DNA from: an uncultured Prevotella sp.
GTDB taxonomy: Bacteria > Bacteroidota > Bacteroidia > Bacteroidales > Bacteroidaceae
Assembly: GCA_900771975.1 (NCBI GenBank)
Contig: CAAGPV010000012.1
Span: forward strand, 124,001-188,000
Length of the DNA: 64,000 nt
Direction of reading: 5' to 3'
Positions within the stretch are counted from its first letter, which is position 1; every line of letters starts with the position of its first letter. This document shows, in pieces, positions 7,850-17,195 of this stretch. The notes under the pieces were generated by a model. That model saw nothing but the letters and a program-made list of their open reading frames with translations, did no database searches and was not told where the DNA came from. Both the position numbers and the translations under genes were made by a program.

Positions 7850-10708
7850 CTATTTCTTTATTACAACATTTACGATGCGTTTCGGCACTACTATCACCTT
7901 AACAACCTGCATACCTTCAAGATATTTCTTCGATTTTTCATCTTCAAGTACTGCTTTCTGTATTTCATCGTTGGTTGCATTGGCGGCAAACGACTTTTGA
8001 TAGCGTGCTTTACCGTTGAAGCTGATGGTGAGTTGCATTTCGTTTTCTACCAAATATGCCTCGTTCCATGTGGGCCACTGTGCATCACAGACGCTCCCTT
8101 GCTCACCCAAGGCACTCCAAAGTTCCTCTGCTATGTGTGGTGCAAACGGTGCTATTGTTATCACAAGCGACTTCAGCAACTCCTTGTTGTGGCATTTTTG
8201 TTGTCCCAACTCGTTCACGCATATCATGAATGCTGATATTGAGGTGTTGTAAGAGAAGTGCTCAATGTCGTTGGTTACCTTCTTTATGAGTTTGTGAACA
8301 CTCTTCAGATTTTCTTTTGTGGGTTCGTTGTCGTCTACAATGAGGCTTTCGTTTTCGCCGCGTCCGTAGAATAGTGCCCAGAACTTCTTTAGGAAACGGT
8401 GACAACCGTCTATGCCGTTGGTGTCCCAAGGTTTAGAGGCTTCTACCGGGCCGAGGAACATTTCATAAAGACGCAGGGTGTCGGCGCCATATTGTTCTAC
8501 AATATCGTCAGGATTAACCACATTGAACATCGACTTCGACATTTTTTCCGTTGCATATCCGCATACATACTTTCCGTCTTCCAGTATGAATTCTGCGTTT
8601 TTATACTCGGGACGCCATGCACGGAAGGCTTCTATATCCAGAATATCATTCTTTACGATGTTGACATCCACGTGGATAGGTGTAACGTTGTTATACTGGC
8701 CTTTCAAGTTTAGGCTGACAAAGACTGGATTTTTGCTATGATCGTCGTTGTTAACCCTATAGACAAAGTTTGAACGGCCTTGTATCATTCCTTGGTTGAT
8801 GAGTTTCTGGAATGGTTCTTCCTTGCAGCTAACACCGTAGTCGTAAAGGAACTTGTTCCAGAAACGGCTATAGATGAGGTGACCTGTTGCATGTTCGGTT
8901 CCTCCTACATAGAGGTCTACGTTCTGCCAGTAGTGGTCGGCTTTCTCTGAAACCAGTGCTTCGTTGTTCTTTGGGTCCATATAGCGCAGATAATAAGCCG
9001 AACTGCCTGCAAATCCCGGCATGGTGTTGAGCTCTAACGGGAACACTTTAACGTTGTCTATGAGGCTCTTGTCAACCACTTCTTTCTTTTCTGTGTCCCA
9101 AGCCCATTTTTTTGCGCGCCCAAGAGGAGGCTCTCCTGTCTCAGTAGGTTCATATTTGTCCACTTCGGGTAGCTGCAATGGAAGACATTCTTCGGGCAGC
9201 ATATAGGGCAATCCCTCTTTATAGTAGACAGGGAACGGCTCTCCCCAGTAGCGTTGACGCGAGAAGATGGCGTCGCGCAAGCGGAAATTTACCTTGACAC
9301 GGCCAAGTCCTTTCTCTGTTACATACTTCTTTGTAGCTGCAATGGCTTCTTTCACCGTCAGTCCGTTCAGGCTAAACTCGGCTTGCTTGCCCTCCATGGG
9401 CGAGTTGGTGACGATGCCTTCTTTGGCGTCATAGCTTTCTTCGCTTACGTCTGCGCCCTCTATCAGTGGGATAATGGGCAGGTTAAAATGTTTGGCAAAG
9501 GCATAGTCGCGACTGTCATGGGCAGGAACAGCCATGATGGCACCTGTTCCATAGCCAGCCAGCACGTATTCAGAAATCCAGATAGGGATGGCTTCACCAG
9601 TGAACGGATTGATGGCATACGAGCCAGAGAACACTCCGGTTACCTTGTGGTCGCTCATACGTTCCAGTTCGGTGCGTTTCTTGACGTAATCGAGATATTC
9701 TTTGACTTCAGTTTCCTGTTCTTTGGTTGTGACTTGCTGCACATATTCCGATTCGGGAGCCAAAACCATGAACGTAACGCCAAACATTGTGTCGGCGCGA
9801 GTGGTGAAAATGGTGAAGCGGACGTCGCTGTCTTTCACCTTAAACTCCACTTCTGTTCCTTCGCTACGGCCTATCCAGTTTTTCTGGGTTTCCTTTATAG
9901 AGTCTGTCCAGTCTATTTTGTCCAGTCCGTCAAGCAGTCTTTGCGCATAGGCTGATACGCGTAGACACCATTGTTGCATCTTTTTCTGAACAACAGGGTA
10001 ACCGCCGCGTTCGCTCACGCCGTCAACCACCTCGTCGTTGGCAAGCACTGTGCCCAATCCGGGACACCAGTTCACCATCGTTTCGCCCAAATAGGCTATG
10101 CGGTAGTTCATCAACACCCTTTGTTGTTCGGCTTCATCCATGCTCATCCAGTCGCGTGCAGAGAACATCAGCTCCTTGCTTTGCGCTACATCGAGGTCTA
10201 ATGTTCCCTCTTCACTAAAGTGTCGCACCAGCAAATCTATGGGTTGGGCTTTCTGCAAGCGGTTGTCATAGTAGGAATTGAACATCTTTACGAATGCCCA
10301 TTGTGTCCAATGGTAGTAGGAAGGGTCACAAGTACGCACCTCGCGGTCCCAGTCAAAACTGAACCCTATCTTGTCCAGTTGCTCACGATAGTGGTTTATG
10401 TTGGCAACAGTGGTCTTTTCAGGATGTTGTCCTGTCTGTATAGCATATTGTTCTGCAGGCAAACCATAGGCATCATATCCCATTGGGTTGAGAACATTAA
10501 AGCCCTCAAGTCGCTTGAAGCGGGCGTAGATGTCGCTGGCAATGTATCCTAAGGGATGACCAACGTGGAGTCCGGCTCCCGAAGGGTAGGGAAACATGTT
10601 CAGAACATAGAATTTTTTACGGGTTTCGTCCTCAGTAACTTTGTAGGTCTGCTGTTCTACCCATTTCTTCTGCCACTTCTTCTCGATTTCTCTGAAGTTG
10701 TATTCCAT
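7850..10708 (-). CDS. leuS: Leucyl-tRNA synthetase
   Basis: A 952-residue class Ia synthetase that charges tRNA-Leu. The N-terminal HIGH-type motif is in YPSGAGLHVGHPLGYIASD. The CP1 editing domain carries FTTRADTMFGVTFMVLAPE, GTGAIMAVPAHDSRDYAFA and related motifs. The KMSKS loop appears as EKMSKSMFNVVNPDDIV, followed by the anticodon-binding helical domain and a C-terminal extension. Residues of about 640-720 form the insertion before KMSKS that is usual in Bacteroidota LeuRS. It is the first gene of the five-gene minus-strand operon, driven by the promoter at 10768-10798. Confidence 0.97.
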   Translation of the reverse strand: MEYNFREIEKKWQKKWVEQQTYKVTEDETRKKFYVLNMFPYPSGAGLHVGHPLGYIASDIYARFKRLEGFNVLNPMGYDAYGLPAEQYAIQTGQHPEKTTVANINHYREQLDKIGFSFDWDREVRTCDPSYYHWTQWAFVKMFNSYYDNRLQKAQPIDLLVRHFSEEGTLDLDVAQSKELMFSARDWMSMDEAEQQRVLMNYRIAYLGETMVNWCPGLGTVLANDEVVDGVSERGGYPVVQKKMQQWCLRVSAYAQRLLDGLDKIDWTDSIKETQKNWIGRSEGTEVEFKVKDSDVRFTIFTTRADTMFGVTFMVLAPESEYVQQVTTKEQETEVKEYLDYVKKRTELERMSDHKVTGVFSGSYAINPFTGEAIPIWISEYVLAGYGTGAIMAVPAHDSRDYAFAKHFNLPIIPLIEGADVSEESYDAKEGIVTNSPMEGKQAEFSLNGLTVKEAIAATKKYVTEKGLGRVKVNFRLRDAIFSRQRYWGEPFPVYYKEGLPYMLPEECLPLQLPEVDKYEPTETGEPPLGRAKKWAWDTEKKEVVDKSLIDNVKVFPLELNTMPGFAGSSAYYLRYMDPKNNEALVSEKADHYWQNVDLYVGGTEHATGHLIYSRFWNKFLYDYGVSCKEEPFQKLINQGMIQGRSNFVYRVNNDDHSKNPVFVSLNLKGQYNNVTPIHVDVNIVKNDILDIEAFRAWRPEYKNAEFILEDGKYVCGYATEKMSKSMFNVVNPDDIVEQYGADTLRLYEMFLGPVEASKPWDTNGIDGCHRFLKKFWALFYGRGENESLIVDDNEPTKENLKSVHKLIKKVTNDIEHFSYNTSISAFMICVNELGQQKCHNKELLKSLVITIAPFAPHIAEELWSALGEQGSVCDAQWPTWNEAYLVENEMQLTISFNGKARYQKSFAANATNDEIQKAVLEDEKSKKYLEGMQVVKVIVVPKRIVNVVIKK

Positions 10709-10767
10709 ATATTTGTTGTCTTTTTATATTTTTGTTTGCTTGCGAATATATGCTACCTCCTTTGGCG

Positions 10768-10798
10768 CAAAATTACAATAAATCGCCGACAAAGCAAA
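10768..10798 (-). promoter_or_regulatory. Promoter of the leuS operon
   Basis: Read on the minus strand: TTTG (10798-10795), a 19-bp spacer, then TAATTTTG (10775-10768). This is a full match to the Bacteroidota consensus, about 60 bp upstream of the leuS ATG. Confidence 0.8.
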
Positions 10799-10864
10799 AT
10801 AAAAGCGGTGGGAATTGTTCCTTTAGCTACCCTTGAAAAAAGCACAATCGGCTTGTTGTCTTCC

Positions 10865-10945
10865 AATACCCTGTATTTTAGGAGCTAAAACACGGTATTT
10901 TAGCTCTTAAAACCGGCCTTTTTAGGAGCTAAAACATAGGGTATT
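10865..10945. repeat. Dispersed intergenic palindromic repeat, copy 1
   Basis: An 81-bp element whose ends are imperfect inverted repeats (AATACCCTGTATTTTA and TAAAACATAGGGTATT). Between them are alternating TTTTAGGAGCTAAAA-type palindromes joined by ACGG or CCGG. Related copies lie at 22276-22367 and 46308-46390. It sits between the leuS promoter and the terminator of the pectate lyase gene and has no ORF. Confidence 0.75.
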
Positions 10946-10973
10946 GTTAACCTATTGATTGTCAGTTATATAC

Positions 10974-11011
10974 AAATGCAGGGAAGATTTTAAGGAATCT
11001 TCCCTGCATTT
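10974..11011 (-). terminator. Terminator after the pectate lyase gene
   Basis: A perfect 16-bp inverted repeat (10974-10989 and 10996-11011, arms AAATGCAGGGAAGATT) with a 6-nt loop, 33 bp beyond the stop of the PL9 gene. The 16-bp stem and T-rich downstream flank suit intrinsic termination on the minus strand. Together with copy 1 of the repeat and the leuS promoter it accounts for the 336-bp gap 10709-11044. Confidence 0.8.
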
Positions 11012-11044
11012 GTGTTTTTCCCTTTAGAAAGTGGGGTAGAAGTG

Positions 11045-13372
11045 TTACTTCATAATTGCCTTGACAGTGGCATTGAGTTGGTTGCCTTTCACTTTTAGAA
11101 GAACCATTCCGTTTGCTTTTGGCAAGTAGATGGAAGTGTTTGTGCCAAAGAAGGTGTGGTGTCCTAACAGTGTTCCGTTGGTGTCGTAGGCATAAAGAGT
11201 GTATTGCTCTTTTGCCTGTGCCCCTTCAATGTTCACTATCACCTGTCCGTTAAAGGCTTGTACAAGTCTTACCCTTGCGTTGTCTGCCTGGCTCTTCACA
11301 ATGGTTCCAATGCCGTCTGCAGCAGTACCGAAGCTGATTTTCTTGCTTGTCAGTCCTAATTCAAAAGCGCCAAGATCGGGTGCTGTTCCTTCATATCTTA
11401 TGGCTGGTACGGCAACTCCCTGGTCTGCATATTTCGTATTTTCGTCAATGACAGTGCCTTTGTCCACCATCAGTGCATTTCCTTCTATAGGGTGCGCCCA
11501 TGTTATGTTGTCCCATTGCAGGTCGCCGTTGGCGTCACGGTCGGCAATGAGGTTGGCATAGTCGTCTTCGCTCTGTACATTTGACGGGTCAAGGTTGAGG
11601 TCGCAGGTGACAACGGTGCCTACTGAGATTTCCGTACGGCCGTACTTTTTGCTCTTTTCGCCCCATTTGGTGTTGTCGTTGTGATGTGTATCGGTTTTAA
11701 GGTTGTCGTTGATGGAGACGCAATTGGTGGCCACCAGCTCGTGTCCCTCGGCAATGGGTTCGTAAGCTCTATACGAATAGGCCTTAGAAAGGGTTGCCCC
11801 ATTGATGTTTTTCAAGGCATAACCTGTGCAGTTGTTCATGATGATGTCGCCAGTGTTATGGTTTTGGTCAAAGCCTTTGTTGACGTTGTTCACAGCTACG
11901 CAGCGATTGAGCACTACGTTCATGGCTCCTTGGTTAGAACCGCATTTAAATCCGTTGCCGTTACCTTTTGTTACAACTCCGTTTATGAGCGCATTCTCGT
12001 ATGCCAGACAGTTTTCGAACACGATGGTGACGTTGTCTTTGAAGCCACCGTCTTTCTTAAAGAACACGTCATAGCCGTCGTCAGAGTTGTTATAGGCGCG
12101 ACAACCATAGAAATAGTTACCTGTTCCGACAGAAATCTTGGGTGCAAAGCCGTCCGCATCGCCGTCACCTTCGTCTTTGTTCTCGTAAGCGTCACAGTTG
12201 AGAATGTAGTTATATGCACCGAGATTCTTTATTTGAACGCCCGTATCGCCGTTTTTGTAGAACTTACAGTCCTCTATGATGTTGTCGTGGGCGTCTTGTG
12301 TGCGGTTGATAATGTCTTGTTGGGTGCCACCGGTGGGTTTGTTGCGTTCTATGAGCAGTCCGTTGTCGCTTGCGTTGGTGACATCCACATGATAGAAGTG
12401 CCAGTAAGACGAGGTCAGACGTATGCCTTGATAGGGATTGTCGCTGTGTCCGTGGGCCGGATGGTTGCAGTTGATGACGGCGCGACCATCAAGACACACG
12501 AGCGAATTGTAGTTATCTGCCGTTCCGTTGCGGTCGTCAATATTGATACGCTCGGTAGGACGGTATTCACCGGCAGCAAGATAGATGGTTGTTCCTGGTT
12601 CTGTTGCCTTGTCTATGGCCAGTTGTATGCTTGCAAGAGGGGTTTCGGCAGTAGCACCATCGTTGTTGTCGTCACCGTTGGGGGCTACATATATCACTGG
12701 TCCATGCCCCAGTGTGGCTGTGGCAATAGGCTCATCTCCGGTCATATAGTTAAGTCCGCGTGTCTGGTCGTTGGGGTTGTCAGGGTTGCCCGGAGTCGTT
12801 CCACCACCACCTCCGGCAGCGGTAGAGTCGCCAATGCTCATTTTGTAGATGTACATACCGCCTTCTATGCCAATGGTGACGTTGCCGTCAGCGGTGACGG
12901 TTCCTGTTCCTGTCTGGTGATCTTTACCTGTTGAAGCGGGGAATGTTCCTTCTACATTGGTAAGTATCAACGAGCGTGTAGCTGTTTTCTTTGATGTACA
13001 GTACTCTATAGTGACCACGTCACCTGCCTTGCGGTTGGGAACGGTCAGCGAACAACCATCGCCCAGCCAAAGAGCAGATGTTTCTCCAGCCAGTCGGAGG
13101 TTGCCGTCTGTGTTGGCGGTGATGGTAAACTGCAGTCCTTCACACACGGAAAGTTCCACATCCGAGGCCTTCAGTGGAGCTTGTTCCAAAGCCTGTAGAT
13201 AACAATAACGGCTTTTTGTGTCTGTTTTCCAATTGGTGTCTGCTGTTATCAAGCTTACATCATTGGTCGGAACGGAGGTGAACGACCATTGCTTGTTGGT
13301 GTTTTCGGTCTCTTGGGCGAGCATACTTATGCTAAAGGCCAAACCCACCATCATTGTAATTGCTTTTTTCAT
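11045..13372 (-). CDS. Secreted pectate lyase, polysaccharide lyase family 9
   Basis: A 775-residue exported enzyme that cleaves homogalacturonan by calcium-dependent beta-elimination. It has a signal peptide (1-19), an N-terminal beta-sandwich-like domain (about 25-182), and a Gly/Pro linker (186-204). A right-handed beta-helix starts at VIYVAPNGDDNNDG (about 226-660), and a C-terminal type IX sorting-like domain covers the last 75 or so residues (LYAYDTNGTLLG and a KVKG end). Asp407, Asp431, Asp432 and Asp435 have the spacing of the calcium ligands of Erwinia Pel9A, and Lys476 in NGFK is the likely catalytic base. It is monocistronic, with a weak TACATTTG -7 box at 13446-13439 and a palindrome further upstream. 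PL9 assignment is firm; exact substrate is not. Confidence 0.88.
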   Translation of the reverse strand: MKKAITMMVGLAFSISMLAQETENTNKQWSFTSVPTNDVSLITADTNWKTDTKSRYCYLQALEQAPLKASDVELSVCEGLQFTITANTDGNLRLAGETSALWLGDGCSLTVPNRKAGDVVTIEYCTSKKTATRSLILTNVEGTFPASTGKDHQTGTGTVTADGNVTIGIEGGMYIYKMSIGDSTAAGGGGGTTPGNPDNPNDQTRGLNYMTGDEPIATATLGHGPVIYVAPNGDDNNDGATAETPLASIQLAIDKATEPGTTIYLAAGEYRPTERINIDDRNGTADNYNSLVCLDGRAVINCNHPAHGHSDNPYQGIRLTSSYWHFYHVDVTNASDNGLLIERNKPTGGTQQDIINRTQDAHDNIIEDCKFYKNGDTGVQIKNLGAYNYILNCDAYENKDEGDGDADGFAPKISVGTGNYFYGCRAYNNSDDGYDVFFKKDGGFKDNVTIVFENCLAYENALINGVVTKGNGNGFKCGSNQGAMNVVLNRCVAVNNVNKGFDQNHNTGDIIMNNCTGYALKNINGATLSKAYSYRAYEPIAEGHELVATNCVSINDNLKTDTHHNDNTKWGEKSKKYGRTEISVGTVVTCDLNLDPSNVQSEDDYANLIADRDANGDLQWDNITWAHPIEGNALMVDKGTVIDENTKYADQGVAVPAIRYEGTAPDLGAFELGLTSKKISFGTAADGIGTIVKSQADNARVRLVQAFNGQVIVNIEGAQAKEQYTLYAYDTNGTLLGHHTFFGTNTSIYLPKANGMVLLKVKGNQLNATVKAIMK

Positions 13373-13643
13373 GTAGTTTTTAGGTTTTTAATTATTTGTT
13401 GTTCTAACTTGTTTTAGTCTGAATTTTCTATTTCATTGCAAATGTAGAGTTTTCTTACTACATACTTACAACGATATTTTAAGAAAGTAACGTAAACGTT
13501 ATCATAAGTGTAAATCAGACATTTAAGCCTTTTATGGTGTGTGGAGTGGGGTTGGTATGTCCTCATATTGGTCTTGGTGTTTCTTTCTGTTTCTTTCCAT
13601 GTTTTACGTTCTGTGTGTGTAAAGGAAAAAGAATTTAAATAAT
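13373..13643. promoter_or_regulatory. Pectate lyase upstream region: weak promoter and palindromic operator candidate
   Basis: On the minus strand a TACATTTG -7 box lies at 13446-13439, about 65 bp before the PL9 start, without a good -33 element, which suggests activator dependence. A 14-bp palindrome TAACGT-AA-ACGTTA at 13488-13501 lies about 40 bp upstream of that box, where an activator could bind. The rest of the gap holds only the mutS promoter described separately. Confidence 0.45.
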
Positions 13644-13674
13644 TTTGATAGTTTGTCATTTTCAGCTAACTTTG
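13644..13674 (+). promoter_or_regulatory. Promoter of mutS
   Basis: TTTG (13644-13647), 19 bp, TAACTTTG (13667-13674): a full consensus match. It rules out the TTG at 13653 as the mutS start, since that codon lies inside the promoter, and favours the ATG at 13704. Confidence 0.82.
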
Positions 13675-13703
13675 CAGTTTACATTAAAAACGAGGAAAAG
13701 CAA

Positions 13704-16367
13704 ATGGCAACAGACAAGCAGAAACTTACACCAATGATGCAACAGTACTTCTCATTGAAGGCTAAACATCCTGATGCACTTATGCTTTTCCGTTGTGGCG
13801 ACTTCTATGAAACCTATTGCGATGATGCTATTGAAGCCTCGCGCATTCTCGGTATTACCCTAACACGCCGCAGCAACGGTTCTTCTTCTGGACAAACGGC
13901 AATGGCGGGCTTTCCCCATCATGCCCTCGACACCTATCTTCCGAAGCTCATCAGGGCAGGAAAGCGCGTTGCAATATGCGACCAACTCGAAGATCCCAAG
14001 AAGAAACGAGCCCTGTTGAAAGGTAAAAAGGGGCTTACAGAGGCCGATAAGATGGTTAAGAGAGGCATTACCGAACTGGTGACGCCTGGTGTGGCCATGA
14101 GCGACAACGTTCTAAACTACAAAGAAAACAACTTTCTTGCAGCCATTCATTTTGGTAAAGCCCACTGTGGGGTGGCTTTTTTGGATATATCCACGGGAGA
14201 GTTTCTTACTGGCGAGGGCACTTTTGATTATGTAGAGAAACTACTTGCTAATTTTTCGCCTAAGGAAGTGCTCTACAACAGGGATAAGAAGCAAGAGTTT
14301 GAGCAGCATTTCGGCACCCGTTTGTGTACTTTTGAACTTGATGATTGGGTTTTTACCGAGCAAACGGGGCGTCAGAAACTTCTCAAACACTTCGGAACCA
14401 AAAATCTTAAAGGCTTCGGTGTTGACCATTTGCATGACGGCATCATCGCTTCTGGGGCCATCATGCAGTATCTTGAGCTCACCCAGCACACCCATATCAA
14501 CCATATTACCTCCTTGTCTCGTATCGAAGAAGACCGGTATGTCCGTCTTGACAGCTTCACCATTCGCTCGTTGGAGCTTGTTGCTCCCATGCAGGAAGGT
14601 GGAAGTTCACTTCTTTCGGTGATAGACCGCACCATTACGCCTATGGGGGGCCGTATGTTGCGTCGCTGGTTGGTGTTTCCGCTCAAGAGCCAGCAGGCTA
14701 TCGACGAGCGACTCAACGTGGTTGACTACTTCTTTCGGTCCACAGAGTTCAGCGATTGCCTCTCAGATGAGATGCATAGAGTGGGCGATTTGGAGCGAAT
14801 AATTTCAAAAGTGGCTGTAGGACGCGTCTCTCCACGTGAGGTTGTTCAGCTAAAGACAGCCTTGAAAGCCATTGTTCCCATTAAAACTGCTTGCCTCTAC
14901 GCCCAGAATGACGCTCTTAAGCGGGTAGGAGAGCAGTTAAACCTGTGCGAAAGCCTACGAAACAGAATTGAACAGGAAATTCAGGCCGACCCACCTCAGC
15001 TTGTCAACCGCGGCAATGTCATAGCCTCAGGCTTTAACAAGGAGCTTGACGAACTTCGAACCATACGCGATGGCGGCAAACAGTACCTTATGGAAATACA
15101 ACAAAGGGAGATTGAGTCCACAGGTATCAACTCGCTCAAGATAGGTTTCAATAATGTCTTTGGCTATTATCTTGAGGTGAGGAACACGTTTAAGGACCAT
15201 GTGCCTTCCGAATGGGTACGTAAGCAGACCTTGGCACAGGCCGAACGCTATATCACCCCAGAGCTAAAAGAGTATGAAGAGAAAATTTTGGGGGCTGACG
15301 AAAAGATTCTTGCTTTGGAAACGCAGCTCTTCAACGAACTCATCCTCCAAATGCAGGAGTTCATTCCTCAGATTCAAATCAATGCCAACCTCATTGCCCA
15401 ACTCGATTGCTTACATTCTTTCGCTCTCACTGCCGAGGAAAACCGTTATGTTCGCCCCGTTGTTGACGACTCAACAGTGATAGACATAAAGCAAGGACGC
15501 CACCCGGTGATAGAAACTCAGTTGCCTATTGGCGAGAAGTATGTTCCCAACGACATCTATTTGGACACCGAAAAGCAGCAAATAATGATGATTACAGGTC
15601 CTAATATGGCCGGTAAGTCAGCTCTGTTGCGCCAGACTGCACTGATTGTGCTCCTCTCCCAAATAGGTTGTTATGTGCCTGCCGACAGCGCTCGGGTAGG
15701 GTTGGTGGACAAAATCTTTACTCGTGTAGGTGCTTCCGACAACATCTCGTTAGGTGAGTCGACGTTTATGGTTGAGATGACAGAGGCAGCCAATATTCTC
15801 AACAATGTCACGCCACGTTCTTTGGTACTCTTTGACGAGTTGGGACGAGGCACTTCCACCTACGATGGCATTAGCATTGCGTGGGCAATAGTGGAGTATC
15901 TGCACGAGCATAGCAAGGCCCAGGCCCGCACACTCTTTGCCACCCACTATCATGAACTGAACGAAATGGAAAAGTCCTTTTCGCGCATCAAGAACTATAA
16001 CGTCAGTGTTAAGGAGGTGGACGGCCATGTAATATTTCTCAGAAAACTGGTGCGTGGCGGCTCTGAACACTCTTTTGGTATTCATGTTGCTGAGATTGCA
16101 GGTATGCCGCGTAGTATCGTGAAGCGTGCAAATGTTGTTCTTCAACAGTTGGAGGCCGACAATGCACAGGTGGGTAGTGTTGATAAACCTTCAGTGGAGC
16201 GCATCCAACGGGATGAAAACGATATGCAATTGTCGTTTTTCCAGTTGGACGACCCTGTATTGGTACAGGTAAGAGATGAAATATTAGGTCTTGATATCAA
16301 CAACTTGACCCCTGTTGAAGCATTGAACAAGTTGAATGATATCAAGAAAATCGTACAGGGAAAATAG
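13704..16367 (+). CDS. mutS: DNA mismatch repair protein MutS
   Basis: An 887-residue MutS1 protein that recognises mismatches and small loops. The N-terminal mismatch-contact motif is FRCGDFYETY. The clamp and core domains follow, then the ATPase domain with Walker A GPNMAGKSALLRQ, the signature DNISLGESTFMVEM, and Walker B LFDELGRGTSTYDG. The ATPase-adjacent THYHELNEME and the C-terminal helix-turn-helix around ARVGLV and EIAGMPRSIVKRAN are present. The ATG at 13704 is the first one after a consensus promoter and is preceded by GAGGAAAAG. It ends exactly against the convergent lgt gene. No mutL is nearby. Confidence 0.96.
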   Translation: MATDKQKLTPMMQQYFSLKAKHPDALMLFRCGDFYETYCDDAIEASRILGITLTRRSNGSSSGQTAMAGFPHHALDTYLPKLIRAGKRVAICDQLEDPKKKRALLKGKKGLTEADKMVKRGITELVTPGVAMSDNVLNYKENNFLAAIHFGKAHCGVAFLDISTGEFLTGEGTFDYVEKLLANFSPKEVLYNRDKKQEFEQHFGTRLCTFELDDWVFTEQTGRQKLLKHFGTKNLKGFGVDHLHDGIIASGAIMQYLELTQHTHINHITSLSRIEEDRYVRLDSFTIRSLELVAPMQEGGSSLLSVIDRTITPMGGRMLRRWLVFPLKSQQAIDERLNVVDYFFRSTEFSDCLSDEMHRVGDLERIISKVAVGRVSPREVVQLKTALKAIVPIKTACLYAQNDALKRVGEQLNLCESLRNRIEQEIQADPPQLVNRGNVIASGFNKELDELRTIRDGGKQYLMEIQQREIESTGINSLKIGFNNVFGYYLEVRNTFKDHVPSEWVRKQTLAQAERYITPELKEYEEKILGADEKILALETQLFNELILQMQEFIPQIQINANLIAQLDCLHSFALTAEENRYVRPVVDDSTVIDIKQGRHPVIETQLPIGEKYVPNDIYLDTEKQQIMMITGPNMAGKSALLRQTALIVLLSQIGCYVPADSARVGLVDKIFTRVGASDNISLGESTFMVEMTEAANILNNVTPRSLVLFDELGRGTSTYDGISIAWAIVEYLHEHSKAQARTLFATHYHELNEMEKSFSRIKNYNVSVKEVDGHVIFLRKLVRGGSEHSFGIHVAEIAGMPRSIVKRANVVLQQLEADNAQVGSVDKPSVERIQRDENDMQLSFFQLDDPVLVQVRDEILGLDINNLTPVEALNKLNDIKKIVQGK

Positions 16368-17195
16368 TTATTTGCGAACGGCCCGTCCTATGCAAACTGC
16401 ACCTATAAGGATGAAAGGAATGCTTAGGATTTGCCCCATGTCGAGTGTCAAACCGGCTTCAAAGGCTTCTTGCACCTCCTTAGTGTATTCAATGAAAAAG
16501 CGGAAGGTGAAGATGAGAAACAGACACAATCCAAAGTAAAGTCCTGATCCTACCTTTTGCGAATATTTCTTATAGACGGCCAGAATGAGCAAGAAGAAGC
16601 ACAGGTAGGCAATGGCCTCGTAGAGTTGTCCTGGATGGCGGGGTGCTTTGTCGACATTGGCAAAGATAAAGGCCCAAGGTACGTCTGTCACCTTGCCTAT
16701 AATCTCGGAGTTCATAAGGTTTCCAAGGCGTATGAACATCGCCGTTATGCCCGAACAAATTCCCATAAAGTCGAGCACCACCCATGGCTTCATTCCTGAG
16801 CGTTTGATGTAAAGGTATAAACCGATAAGTAATCCTATCACCCCTCCGTGTGATGCAAGCCCTTGATAGCCTACAAAATGCCATGAACCATCGCCCATGT
16901 GCCGGATAGGAACAATCATTTCTATGATGTGATCCCACGAACCGAGAAAGTATGTAGGTTCGTAGAATAGGCAATGGCCCAGTCGGGCACCTACGAGTAT
17001 GCTCAGAAAGACATATATGAAGAGTGGCTCAAACTGCTGGTCTGAATAGTGATGACGCTTGTAGAGCCACTTCATCAGAAAAAATCCGCCCGCCAAACCC
17101 AATAGCCAGCACAACGAATACCAGCGAATAGCAAAACTGCCGAGGTGAACAGCCACCTCAGAAGGTTGCCAGTAGATGTATAAAAGGTCAGACAT
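16368..17195 (-). CDS. lgt: Prolipoprotein diacylglyceryl transferase
   Basis: An inner membrane enzyme that transfers diacylglycerol from phosphatidylglycerol to the lipobox cysteine of prolipoproteins, the first step of lipoprotein maturation. At 275 residues it has about seven membrane helices. Family motifs are present: FAIRWYSLCWLLGLAGG near the N-terminus, GLASHGGVIGLLIGLYLY, and the Lgt signature FIRLGNLMNSEIIG; the C-terminal FTFRFFIEYTKEVQ is also typical. Its start overlaps the 3' end of ychF by 8 bp, so the two are cotranscribed. Confidence 0.95.
   Translation of the reverse strand: MSDLLYIYWQPSEVAVHLGSFAIRWYSLCWLLGLAGGFFLMKWLYKRHHYSDQQFEPLFIYVFLSILVGARLGHCLFYEPTYFLGSWDHIIEMIVPIRHMGDGSWHFVGYQGLASHGGVIGLLIGLYLYIKRSGMKPWVVLDFMGICSGITAMFIRLGNLMNSEIIGKVTDVPWAFIFANVDKAPRHPGQLYEAIAYLCFFLLILAVYKKYSQKVGSGLYFGLCLFLIFTFRFFIEYTKEVQEAFEAGLTLDMGQILSIPFILIGAVCIGRAVRK

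Noticed and set aside
10865..10945. The repeated TTTTAG/CTAAAA units as a CRISPR array
   Set aside because: The units alternate in orientation, have no spacers of constant length, and no cas genes are present.
11681..12934. A 417-codon plus-strand ORF opposite the pectate lyase gene
   Set aside because: It is antisense to a clear PL9 enzyme and is valine-rich with no family motif; it is an open frame created by the codon bias of the real gene.
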